From Rhodobacterales bacterium (GTDB taxonomy: Bacteria > Pseudomonadota > Alphaproteobacteria > Rhodobacterales > Rhodobacteraceae), in assembly GCA_002747035.1 (NCBI GenBank), contig PDRZ01000014.1, positions 124,001 to 188,000 on the forward strand: 64,000 bases of DNA, read 5' to 3'. The position numbers and the translations under genes are program-made. The notes below the pieces were generated by a model, which was not told the origin of the DNA, did not search any database, and saw only the letters and a program-made list of their open reading frames with translations. Shown here one piece after another: positions 56,538-64,000 of this stretch; position 1 is the first letter of the stretch, and the number at the start of each line of letters is the position of its first letter.

Positions 56538-56592
56538 GCTGCCTTTTTCCGGGCGCGGGGTGGGTGGGTGGGCGCGCCCGGAAAAAGGCAGC
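56538..56592 (-). terminator. G-quadruplex-loop hairpin, site D (putative terminator)
   Basis: A perfect 19-bp stem (56538-56556 with 56574-56592; the 5' arm starts gctgcctttttcc and the 3' arm ends ggaaaaaggcagc) encloses the 17-nt loop GGGGTGGGTGGGTGGGC, identical to site A over 26 kb away while the stems share nothing. It lies 109 bp after the M20 amidohydrolase stop and 25 bp before speB, G strand as template. Confidence 0.6.
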
Positions 56593-56701
56593 TCACACCA
56601 CGTCGAAATTTGATAAAATCTCACTCACCCGGCCGGGAAGGTCAAGAACCCTGACCGCACTCCGTCAGGTATTCACAAAACCAAAGGCGCAGCGAGACGC
56701 G

Positions 56702-57889
56702 TCACGCCTCACCTCCCGCCACCGGCGCGCGCGTTTCCACCAGCCGCGCCAGAAACGACGCCCCCACCGGTGCCACCTCGTCGTTGAAATCAAATTCCGG
56801 GTGGTGGACCGACACGCCTTTGCCCTGGCCCAGAAACAGGAACGCCCCGGGCCGCGCCTCCAGCATGTACGAGAAATCTTCGGCCCCCATTTCCGGGGCC
56901 AGATCGGTGATCACCGCATCCTCGCCGGCCACGTCGCGGGCCACCTCTGCGGCAAATCCGGTCTGGGTCTCGTGATTGACCGTGCTGGGATAGCTGCGCT
57001 GATAGTCCAGTTCTGCCTTCACCCCGTACGCCTCGGCCTGCGCCTTTACGATCTCGCCAATCCGCTTTTCGGCCATGTCCCGTATTTCGGGCGCAAAACT
57101 GCGCACGGTTCCGGCAAGATAGGCTTTTTCGGGGATGACATTCATCGCGCTGCCGCCATGGATCTGGGTCACCGACACCACCAAAGGCTCCAGCGCAGGC
57201 CTATTGCGGCTCACCACAGTCTGCATCGCCTGGGCAATCGCCACGACAGCAGGCAGCGGATCCACACATTTCGAAGGATAGGCCGCATGGCCCCCCACCC
57301 CGGTCAGGTGGATTTCAAAATCGTCCACCGCCGCCATGATCGGCCCGGGCCGGGTGCGGAACGTGGCCGCATCACCATACGGATCGGTATGGATCGCATA
57401 AACCTCCTCAACCCCGAACCGGTCCATCATGCCCTCTTCCACCATGATCCGACCGCCACCGATTGCCTCTTCCGCCGGTTGGAAAATCAACACCACCCTG
57501 CCGGTGAAATTACGCGTTTCGCACAGGTATTTCGCCGCGCCAAGCAACATCGCCGTATGCCCGTCATGGCCACAGGCATGCATACGGCCCGGTATGGTCG
57601 AGGCATGGTCAACCCCGGTTTCCTCCTGCATCGGCAGGGCGTCCATATCGGCCCGCAGCCCGGTCACTGGCCCTGTCTCTGGTCCGCTCCCGCGCCCATG
57701 GATCACACCCACAACCCCGGTTCGCGCCAAGCCTTCGTGGATTTCATCCACACCGAATTCCTTCAACCGCGCCACCACAAACGCCGCCGTGTCATGACAA
57801 TCCAGCGCCAATTCGGGATGCATGTGCAAATGCCGCCGCCAGCCCTTCATCTCATCCGCGAAACCTGCAATTCGATTGATCACCGCCAT
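56702..57889 (-). CDS. M20-family amidohydrolase (hippurate/indole-acetyl amino acid hydrolase type)
   Basis: A 395-residue cytoplasmic metallo-amidohydrolase. Metal ligands are visible: HMHPELALDCHDT near residue 20, RADMDALPMQEE near 85, and HACGHDGHTAMLLGAAKYL near 110-128, with a dimerisation domain after GGHAAYPSK. It probably cleaves N-acyl amino acids; the acyl group cannot be told. The ATG at 57889 has AAGGAG in front; residues upstream come from the mazG leader. It is divergent from mazG with 58 bp between starts. Confidence 0.9.
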   Translation of the reverse strand: MAVINRIAGFADEMKGWRRHLHMHPELALDCHDTAAFVVARLKEFGVDEIHEGLARTGVVGVIHGRGSGPETGPVTGLRADMDALPMQEETGVDHASTIPGRMHACGHDGHTAMLLGAAKYLCETRNFTGRVVLIFQPAEEAIGGGRIMVEEGMMDRFGVEEVYAIHTDPYGDAATFRTRPGPIMAAVDDFEIHLTGVGGHAAYPSKCVDPLPAVVAIAQAMQTVVSRNRPALEPLVVSVTQIHGGSAMNVIPEKAYLAGTVRSFAPEIRDMAEKRIGEIVKAQAEAYGVKAELDYQRSYPSTVNHETQTGFAAEVARDVAGEDAVITDLAPEMGAEDFSYMLEARPGAFLFLGQGKGVSVHHPEFDFNDEVAPVGASFLARLVETRAPVAGGEA

Positions 57890-57947
57890 CTCTGGACTCC
57901 TTCTCGCTTCCCGGCCACAACATGCCCGCAAGAAAGGGACAAGCGCA

Positions 57948-58781
57948 ATGGACAATGACGATCTGATCCACAACAAACATGGCGGCATGCCCCGCCTTCT
58001 GGAAATCATGCGCCGTTTGCGCGATCCTGATACCGGCTGTCCCTGGGACATCGAACAGACCTTCGCCACCATCGCCCCCTATACGATCGAAGAGGCCTAT
58101 GAGGTCGCCGATGCCATCGACCGCGGCGATATGGAAGAGTTGAAGGGCGAACTGGGCGACTTGCTGTTCCAATCCGTATTCCATGCGCAAATGGCGACCG
58201 AGGCCGGGCATTTCACCTTTGACGAGGTGGCCGATGGCATGTCTGACAAGATGGTTGCCCGCCACCCCCACGTGTTTGGCGATCAATCCCGCGACAAATC
58301 GGCAGAACAGCAAACGTTGGATTGGGAAACCATCAAGGCCGCCGAACGCGCGGGCAAGGCCCAAAAAGGCGCACTGGACGGTGTCGCCATCGGCCTTCCG
58401 GCGCTGTTGCGCGCCCTGAAACTGCAAAAACGCGCCGCCCGGGTGGGGTTTGACTGGCCCTCCACGGACGAAGTGGTGGACAAGATCGTCGAAGAGGCCC
58501 GCGAACTGGTCGAAGCCCGCGACACGCTGACCAGCGACGAGGTGTTCGAGGAATTCGGCGACCTGTTGTTTGTCATGGCCAACCTGGGCCGCCATCTGGG
58601 TCTGGACCCCGAAGCCGCCCTGCGCGCCGCCAACGCCAAATTCACCCGACGGTTTGAACGGATCGAGGCATTGCTGGCGGATCAGGGTAAAACTCCCGAT
58701 CAATCAGACCTTGCCGAAATGGACGCCCTCTGGGACCGCGCCAAAGCGGAAGAAAAGGCCGCAAAGACACGTGGTACCTAA
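57948..58781 (+). CDS. mazG: Nucleoside triphosphate pyrophosphohydrolase MazG
   Basis: Hydrolyses nucleoside triphosphates to monophosphates and pyrophosphate, acting as a housecleaning enzyme. The 277-residue protein has two MazG domains: the first with EEAYEVADAID and KGELGDLLFQSVFHAQMA (about 42-80), the second with EARELVEARD and EFGDLLFVMANLGRHLG (about 180-220), each with the ExxD-type acidic metal site. The ATG at 57948 has AAAGGGA upstream. A partly paired region right after the stop (58786-58832) is a possible but weak terminator. Confidence 0.94.
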   Translation: MDNDDLIHNKHGGMPRLLEIMRRLRDPDTGCPWDIEQTFATIAPYTIEEAYEVADAIDRGDMEELKGELGDLLFQSVFHAQMATEAGHFTFDEVADGMSDKMVARHPHVFGDQSRDKSAEQQTLDWETIKAAERAGKAQKGALDGVAIGLPALLRALKLQKRAARVGFDWPSTDEVVDKIVEEARELVEARDTLTSDEVFEEFGDLLFVMANLGRHLGLDPEAALRAANAKFTRRFERIEALLADQGKTPDQSDLAEMDALWDRAKAEEKAAKTRGT

Positions 58782-59035
58782 CGCGTTTTCAGGTATTGTG
58801 TGGATCACAGCAATAGCTGGAAACGCTTTGACGCCTGTTGAACCCGCGTCCCCCAATCGGCCTTGCGTGCCATCGAGGCCACGCGAAAACGCGCACAAAC
58901 CTGCCTTATCAAATGGCGGATATGCGGGACAAAGCTGCCCTTGGCGATTTGCGTGTAGCTGTTGCCACAGATATACGTTCCCACGATGCTGAAAGAAGTC
59001 TCTACGATTTCAGTGAAGAAAAACTGGAGCCTAAA

Positions 59036-59404
59036 GTGTCCGCCAAATCCTTTGTGAAAGAATACGAACACGCCCTCGGCACCCAAGATTGGAACTCGGT
59101 TGCCTCGCTCATCAGCGAGGACGCGATGGTGATCTTTTCGAATGGCTCTTTGCACGCCGGGAAAGAGGCGATCAGAACGGCGTACCAACACAATTTCAAT
59201 ACAATAAAGGGCGAAGAGTACAGGATTGAGAACGTTCACTGGCTGGCGGAAACGGCGGACGCTGCCGCCTATAGTTTTGAATTTCATTGGACAGGCGTTA
59301 TCGACGGTCGGCAAGCTTCAGGCTCGGGACGCGGCACAGCGGTATTAGTCTGTAAGGATGACCGTTGGCTACTGGTCGGAGAGCAGTTGGGGCCAAAGTC
59401 GTAG
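59036..59404 (+). CDS. SnoaL-like / ketosteroid-isomerase-fold protein
   Basis: A 122-residue protein starting at GTG 59036 with GGAG six bases upstream. The frame is open from 58838 but its first part is unlike the fold. It has the NTF2-like pattern: VKEYEHALGTQDWNSVASLI, then FSNGSLHAGKEAIRTAYQHN, YSFEFHWTGVIDG and DDRWLLVGEQLG. Such small cone-shaped proteins act as isomerases, hydrolases or binding proteins; the ligand is not evident. The stretch is more AT-rich than mazG and its neighbours, which hints at later arrival. Confidence 0.7.
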   Translation: MSAKSFVKEYEHALGTQDWNSVASLISEDAMVIFSNGSLHAGKEAIRTAYQHNFNTIKGEEYRIENVHWLAETADAAAYSFEFHWTGVIDGRQASGSGRGTAVLVCKDDRWLLVGEQLGPKS

Positions 59405-59807
59405 GAGCGGAACGCATTCTTCGGTGTTGCAGCATTCGGTAAGAAGGGCTCAAACCGGCCGCTTGCCGCGCTGCGCATCAAGGTCAGCTTTGGGTTGGTG
59501 AGTGATATTGCTCGTTTGATCTGGATGCTGCGTTGCAAAAGATGTCGGCGATAAGCCTTTTATGACGGATATGACGGAATCCTCGGGAACTCGGAATTTC
59601 CATTGAGCGCGACCCCCGCCGTTGGCCGGGGCTGCGGCCGACGCGCGTCCAAACTCTGTCAATCTGGTTGTCCTGAAATCGCACATAGTCAGAGACGAAC
59701 CCAAGCATTTTCAGCAGTTTTGACACAATTAAGCCCTCAATTTTCCATTGATAGCGCACCATGTTCCGCCACCCTGGTCACATCGACGCAAAGGTTAGGA
59801 GGCCGCC
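59405..59807. other. 403-bp gap before the LTD-Hint gene
   Basis: No convincing gene. It contains an imperfect direct repeat, aatttccattgagcgc (59595-59610) and aattttccattgatagcgc (59740-59758), and a possible promoter with a consensus -35 TTGACA (59721-59726) but only a weak -10 (TTCCAT, 59744-59749). A strong ribosome site (TAGGAGG, 59796-59802) precedes the next gene. Base composition is lower in GC than the chromosome average around it. Confidence 0.5.
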
Positions 59808-61010
59808 ATGGCCGATTCTTTACTAGGTGGGATCGTAATCAACGAAATTCTCGTTGATCCGAATGGCACGCTGAATTTCGATACGGACGGCAACGGAATA
59901 GCCGACTCCATTGATGAGTTCGTGGAAGTCTACAATTCATCTTCTGTTGCAATAGACATTTCCGGGCTGGAGTTATGGGATTCAGGGGTGGGGCATTGGT
60001 TCACGTTTCCTCCCGGGACGATCCTGCAACCCGGCGCACATGCCATGGTCATGTCCGGCCTTTCCGGGGGGTCTTACCCGACCGGAGAACCCGATGACTT
60101 GTTTTTCGATGCCGGGCGTGGATCGCCATTGATCAACAACGGAGGAGACAACGTCGTTTTGTACGATCCGACAAACGACGAATATGTTATCGCCACCTAC
60201 AACGGCGATGCAATGGATGATCCGACACTGGGCGGCGGCGGATACTCGGGGTTTTCTTCGACGGCGACGCAATCAGGGTCAGGCGAAGATTTCGGGTATG
60301 ACACAGACGGGCTGTCATTGCAGAGGCTCAATGACGGATCTGATACTTTTACCGTGGACGGTCCGACCCCTGGTATCACGAATGTCTGCTTCGTCGACGG
60401 AACCAGAATTGAAACACCCTTCGGCGAAGTCTGTGTCGAAAACCTCAAGCCAGGCGACTATGTTTGCACAGCGGACAACATCGAGCGACCTGTCGTCTGG
60501 GTCTACAACGCGTCCTGGTCGCCTTGCGAGATGATGGCAACAAAGCAACTCGCACCCGTTCGAATCTCTCGTGGGGCCCTTGGCGGGGGTCTTCCGAAAC
60601 GCACACTGTATCTTTCACAACAACACCGGGTTCTGGTTCAGGGCCCGATTGCAGAGCGCATGTTTGGGCAATCTGAAGTATTGGTGCCCGCCAAGTTCCT
60701 TCTGGCGCTTCCAAACGTCCATCTGTCTTTTCCCAACCGCATAGTCGGCTACTATCACGTGATGCTGGATACACATGAAATTTTGCTGTCAGAAGGTGCA
60801 AAAACCGAAAGCCTTTTTCTGGGCGTTCAGGCATTGAACTCCATCCCCTGTGAAGCTCAGGAGGAGCTTGCTCTGATACTGGGTATTCCGCCCTCGCTTT
60901 TCGAACAGAACGCACCAGGTCCGGCTCGCCATTTCGCCCAGGGCAAACAGGCCCGCGAGTTGATTCGCAGGCATCTGAAAAACAGCAAACCGATCACTCT
61001 GGCAGCATAG
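59808..61010 (+). CDS. Lamin-tail-domain plus Hint-domain protein
   Basis: A 400-residue protein of two modules. Residues about 7-135 form a lamin-tail-type beta domain (IVINEILVDPNG, a calcium-like DTDGNGIADSIDEFVEVYN loop, ISGLELWDSG, FPPGTILQPGAHAMV). From Cys194 a Hint module of the Hint_2 kind begins (CFVDGTRIETPFGEVCVENL, KPGDYV, LYLSQQHRVLVQG with His273, and THEILLSEGAKTESLFLG with His323). It lacks the C-terminal His-Asn that inteins use for splicing, so self-cleavage at Cys194 without ligation is conceivable. There is no classical signal peptide. TAGGAGG lies 5 bp before the ATG. Role unknown. Confidence 0.8.
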   Translation: MADSLLGGIVINEILVDPNGTLNFDTDGNGIADSIDEFVEVYNSSSVAIDISGLELWDSGVGHWFTFPPGTILQPGAHAMVMSGLSGGSYPTGEPDDLFFDAGRGSPLINNGGDNVVLYDPTNDEYVIATYNGDAMDDPTLGGGGYSGFSSTATQSGSGEDFGYDTDGLSLQRLNDGSDTFTVDGPTPGITNVCFVDGTRIETPFGEVCVENLKPGDYVCTADNIERPVVWVYNASWSPCEMMATKQLAPVRISRGALGGGLPKRTLYLSQQHRVLVQGPIAERMFGQSEVLVPAKFLLALPNVHLSFPNRIVGYYHVMLDTHEILLSEGAKTESLFLGVQALNSIPCEAQEELALILGIPPSLFEQNAPGPARHFAQGKQARELIRRHLKNSKPITLAA

Positions 61011-61019
61011 ACAGCAGCC

Positions 61020-62828
61020 TCAGGCCGCCTCGTTCGCCTGACGTGCCCACAGGCTGGCATAGCGGCCCTGACGGGCCAGAAGGTCGCTGTGGGTGCCTTC
61101 CTCGACGATCTGCCCGGCCTCCAGCACGATGATCCGGTCGGCATCGGCCACAGTGCTTAACCGGTGGGCGATGGTGATCACCGTCCGCCCCTGCCCGGCC
61201 CGTGCCAGAGCGCCCTGGATTTCCTGTTCGGTTTCTGTGTCCAGCGCGCTTGTCGCTTCGTCCAGCAACAGGATCGGCGGGTTCTTGAGCAGAGTGCGCG
61301 CAATGCCCACCCGTTGTTTTTCCCCACCCGAAAGCTTGAGCCCCCGTTCACCCACCGTTGTGTCATAGCCATCGGGCAGCGAGGTGATAAAGTCATGGAT
61401 CTGCGCCGCTTGGGCCGCTTCGATCACATCCGCTTCGGTGGCATCGGCGCGGCCATAGGCGATGTTATAGCGGATCGTGTCGTTGAACAGCACCGTGTCC
61501 TGGGGCACCACGCCAATGGCGTCATGCAGGCTTTGCTGCGTGACGTCGCGCACATCCTGCCCGTCGATCCTTAACGCCCCGCCCGACACGTCATAGAAGC
61601 GGAACAAAAGCCGCCCGATGGTGGATTTGCCCGCCCCGGAGGGACCAACGATGGCCACGGTCTGCCCGGCCGGCACCGCAAGCGACACACCGTGCAGGAT
61701 GGGCCGCGCGCGGTCATAGCCAAACGTGACATTGTCCAGTGTAATGGTGCCCCCGTTGACCCGCAACGCCCGCGCGCCGGGCTTGTCGGCCACTTCGGCG
61801 GGCTGTTCCAAAAGGGTGAACATCTCGCCCATATCCATCAGCGCCTGGCGGATTTCGCGATAGACCGAGCCAAGGAGGTTCAGCGGCATGGTGATCTGGA
61901 TCATATAGGCGTTGATCATGACGAAATCGCCTACGGTCAGCGTGCCGTTCTGTACGCCAGTTGCCGCCATCACCATCACGGCGACCAGCCCCAAGGTGAT
62001 CAGGAGAGCCTGTCCGAAGTTCAGGAAGGCCAGTGAATAGGAGGTTTTCAGGGCCGCCTTCTCATACCCTGCCATGGCCGCGTCATATCGCGCCGCTTCG
62101 CGCCCTTCGGCCCCGAAATACTTAACCGTTTCGAAATTGAGCAGGCTGTCGATGGCCTTCTGGTTGGCATCCGTGTCCTGATCATTCATCTCGCGGCGCA
62201 GTTTGACGCGCCATTCCGTGACCCTGAAGGTGAACCAGACATAAAGCACGATGGTGCCCGCCACCACGCCCAGATACCACAGGTCAAACAGCCAGAACAT
62301 CACGGCGGCAATCATCAGCAGCTCCAGCACCAGCGGCGCGATGGAGAACAGCATGAAGCGCAACAGGAACTCGACGCCCTTGACCCCGCGCTCAATGATG
62401 CGGGACAACCCGCCGGTCTTGCGGGTGATGTGATACCGCATGGACAGGCGGTGGATATGCTCGAATGTTTCCAGCGCCAGTTGACGCAGGGCGCGCTGCC
62501 CCACGGCGGCAAAGATCACGTCGCGCAACTGTTGAAAGCCGTTGCTCATCAATCGCGCCAGACCATAGGCCAGCGTCAGGCCCACGGCCCCAAGCGCCAG
62601 CTCCGACACCCCGGCCCCGCCCAGCGCATCGACCGCCTGTTTGTAAAGCATCGGCGTGCCCACGGCGATCACCTTGGACAGCAACAGCGCCAGCATGGCA
62701 AACACCACCCGACGCTTGACCCAGGGGTGGTCCTCCGGCCAGAGATAGGGTGCAACCCGCTTGATCGTACGCCAGCCCGACAGGCGCTCGTTGTCCAAAC
62801 TGGCGGGCGTATGCTGCGATCTGCGCAT
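61020..62828 (-). CDS. ABC transporter, Atm1 / heavy-metal exporter type (fused permease-ATPase)
   Basis: A 602-residue half-transporter that dimerises. The membrane domain has six helices (about 40-330) with the Atm1-like segments MRYHITRKTGGLSRIIERG and DQDTDANQKAIDSLLNFETVKYF. The ATPase has Walker A VGPSGAGKS (about 388-396), signature LSGGEKQRVGIARTLL and Walker B PILLLDEATSALD. This subfamily exports glutathione-bound persulfide or metal species for iron-sulfur cluster maturation in mitochondria and heavy-metal tolerance in bacteria. It ends 9 bp from the convergent LTD-Hint gene. Confidence 0.92.
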   Translation of the reverse strand: MRRSQHTPASLDNERLSGWRTIKRVAPYLWPEDHPWVKRRVVFAMLALLLSKVIAVGTPMLYKQAVDALGGAGVSELALGAVGLTLAYGLARLMSNGFQQLRDVIFAAVGQRALRQLALETFEHIHRLSMRYHITRKTGGLSRIIERGVKGVEFLLRFMLFSIAPLVLELLMIAAVMFWLFDLWYLGVVAGTIVLYVWFTFRVTEWRVKLRREMNDQDTDANQKAIDSLLNFETVKYFGAEGREAARYDAAMAGYEKAALKTSYSLAFLNFGQALLITLGLVAVMVMAATGVQNGTLTVGDFVMINAYMIQITMPLNLLGSVYREIRQALMDMGEMFTLLEQPAEVADKPGARALRVNGGTITLDNVTFGYDRARPILHGVSLAVPAGQTVAIVGPSGAGKSTIGRLLFRFYDVSGGALRIDGQDVRDVTQQSLHDAIGVVPQDTVLFNDTIRYNIAYGRADATEADVIEAAQAAQIHDFITSLPDGYDTTVGERGLKLSGGEKQRVGIARTLLKNPPILLLDEATSALDTETEQEIQGALARAGQGRTVITIAHRLSTVADADRIIVLEAGQIVEEGTHSDLLARQGRYASLWARQANEAA

Positions 62829-63455
62829 CGGCTGGCTCCGGCGATGAATTCAGACCCCAGTTGATAGGTGGGAATGCCGGGGAATACCAGAGCCAGAGGC
62901 GTCAAAGCCGCCTTCATCTGCGCAAAAGCGATTGAAAAGACACGCGATGCGCGGCAGTGGGGACAGACGCCCCCACCAACAGATCGCGCAACCAGTGTAC
63001 CGCAACCGACCGGGTTCTGCCCGGCTCGAAGGGGGATCAAAAACCCATCCAATCCCATGCTTTATAAACAAACAGGATGCCCTCCCGCCCGCTGTGGTCT
63101 CATCAAAGATGAGATCCTCGCAGGTTGGGCCCGGCGGGTGCGCGGCTGTGTGCGTTGCACACAGCCGCGCACCCGCCCCCCGCAGGCGGCCCCCTTCATG
63201 GGGACGTTGCAAAAGCGTGACCCGTGCGCAAGTCGCCAAAGCTGTTCGGTGCCCTCCACCGTGTTTCCCCGACGCAGGCAGGAACCGCGGTTGTGAAGCC
63301 CGGCACCGTCTTTTGCCCGGCCATTCTGAAAACCGAAAGGAGTTCGTGCATGGGGTGAAACAAGGTGCCACGCCCCCTTTTTCATGGTGTGGCGCGGTTC
63401 ATGGCGGGGCGCGCCCGGCGTCTTTTCGGCTGGCCCCTGTGACAAGCTGCGCGCG
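62829..63455. other. 627-bp intergenic region between the ABC transporter and the LysM gene
   Basis: No frame here looks like a real protein on either strand. The main structure is a perfect 21-bp hairpin at 63133-63177. Further right are purine-rich leader-like sequences (gaaaggag near 63337) that precede only a three-codon frame. The region must contain the promoter of the ABC transporter gene and the end of the LysM transcript. Confidence 0.5.
63133..63177 (-). terminator. Perfect 21-bp hairpin with a 3-nt loop
   Basis: Two exactly complementary 21-bp arms (63133-63153 starting ggcgggtgcgcgg, and 63157-63177 ending gcgcacccgcc) flank the bases gtt. It lies 279 bp after the LysM gene stop and 305 bp before the ABC transporter start. 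There is no U-tract. It could be a terminator, an mRNA-stabilising end or a cruciform-forming site. Confidence 0.5.
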
Positions 63456-64000
63456 TTACCTAGGCAGATCAAACACCTGGCCGGGATAGATCAGGTCGGG
63501 GTCGCGAATCCGGTCGCGGTTCGCCTCGAACAGGCGCAGATACAGCACCCCATCCCCATACTGGTCCCGCGCAATGGCCCAGAGCGTCGATCCGGGTTGC
63601 ACCGTAACCACGCGCACCCGCGCGGTTTCGCCGGTCGCGACCCGCGCGTCGGACGCGGCCGCATTCACCTCGCTTTGCACCAGAACAACCGTTTCGGGGG
63701 CTTCGCGTTTAAAAGGCGTTTCCACGCGGCTTGTCACCTGTCCGCGGGTGTCCACTTCGTCCACCCGCAAGGTGTAAATGCCTTCATCCACATCCGGCAG
63801 GTCTGTACGCCATAGCCCCGCCGCACCAATCCGCGACGTGGTGATCGGGGTATTGTCCAGATAGACCCGCACAAACCCTTCTCCCGCGCCGCGCCCGGAC
63901 AGTTGCACGTCGCCTGCGTCGGAATAGCTGATCGAATCCAGGGCCACACGGCTCATCACCGCTGGGCTTGGCGTTTGCAGGACCTGAACACCTTCGGCAT
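63456..64000 (-). CDS. LysM peptidoglycan-binding protein (truncated at window edge)
   Basis: The 3' part of a gene that runs in frame past the window edge; about 181 codons are visible. The final 50 residues form a LysM domain ([20 protein letters not shown], then [19 protein letters not shown] and [10 protein letters not shown]) that binds peptidoglycan. Before it is a beta-rich region ([20 protein letters not shown] and [20 protein letters not shown]) resembling Ig-like repeats. It is probably exported to the periplasm, but the N terminus is not visible. Confidence 0.88.
   Translation of the reverse strand, partial: AEGVQVLQTPSPAVMSRVALDSISYSDAGDVQLSGRGAGEGFVRVYLDNTPITTSRIGAAGLWRTDLPDVDEGIYTLRVDEVDTRGQVTSRVETPFKREAPETVVLVQSEVNAAASDARVATGETARVRVVTVQPGSTLWAIARDQYGDGVLYLRLFEANRDRIRDPDLIYPGQVFDLPR

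Noticed and set aside
59450-59762. Two short minus-strand frames in the gap before the LTD-Hint gene
   Set aside because: They overlap each other in different frames, have no ribosome site and look composition-driven.
62868-63489. Several 130-185 codon frames on both strands in the last large gap
   Set aside because: They cross the perfect palindrome at 63133-63177, have conflicting frames and no protein-like features.

Overview
The window looks like the chromosome of a GC-rich alphaproteobacterium of the Rhodobacterales (Roseobacter-type). The evidence is gene order and family content: a long nuo operon interleaved with DUF5333, DUF5337, GFA and carboxymuconolactone-decarboxylase-like genes, with birA-coaX-rnj downstream; a NuoE with a C-terminal helix-hairpin-helix tail; hemP coupled to a conserved partner gene; holC-pepA facing lptF-lptG-lptD-surA-pdxA-rsmA; and a complete leucine-degradation gene set. 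This is inference from content, because no rRNA or tRNA gene is present.

Layout. 1-6.7 kb (+): the 3' part of prfC, three tandem glycosyltransferase-like genes and an RhlE-type helicase. 6.8-28.9 kb (-): one long co-directional block running from nuoA (28.9 kb) to nuoN (10.4 kb), then birA, coaX and rnj. Fourteen complex I subunit genes are mixed with eight small accessory genes, mostly with 4-bp stop/start overlaps. 29.4-30.1 kb (+): hemP and its partner. 30.4-41.7 kb (-): liuC, HMG-CoA lyase, GST, mccA, macro domain, nitronate monooxygenase, an ASCH remnant, thermonuclease, a membrane protein, mccB, an LprI-like gene and ivd, which together cover leucine catabolism from isovaleryl-CoA to acetoacetate. 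41.9-43.8 kb (-): holC-pepA. 44-51.6 kb (+): the LPS transport and outer-membrane biogenesis operon ending in pdxA-rsmA. 51.9-57.9 kb (mostly -): DUF4167, prmC-prfA, DUF1499, agmatinase and an M20 amidohydrolase. 57.9-61 kb (+): mazG, then a less GC-rich stretch with a SnoaL-like gene and a lamin-tail/Hint protein. 61-64 kb (-): an Atm1-type ABC transporter and the 3' part of a LysM gene.

The most unusual signal is a set of four intergenic hairpins (30344-30390, 33015-33070, 35065-35116, 56538-56592). Their stems are different, well paired sequences, but their loops are nearly the same G-rich sequence: GGGGTGGGTGGGTGGGC is identical at two sites and closely related at the other two. This is a textbook G-quadruplex motif. 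All four lie just downstream of minus-strand genes with the G-rich strand as template, so they are candidates for a roadblock or terminator element that keeps its loop rather than its stem.

Several start codons were moved inside longer open frames where a Shine-Dalgarno sequence, family length or neighbour overlap supported it; the reason is given in each entry. No CRISPR array, insertion sequence, prophage, tRNA or rRNA was seen.
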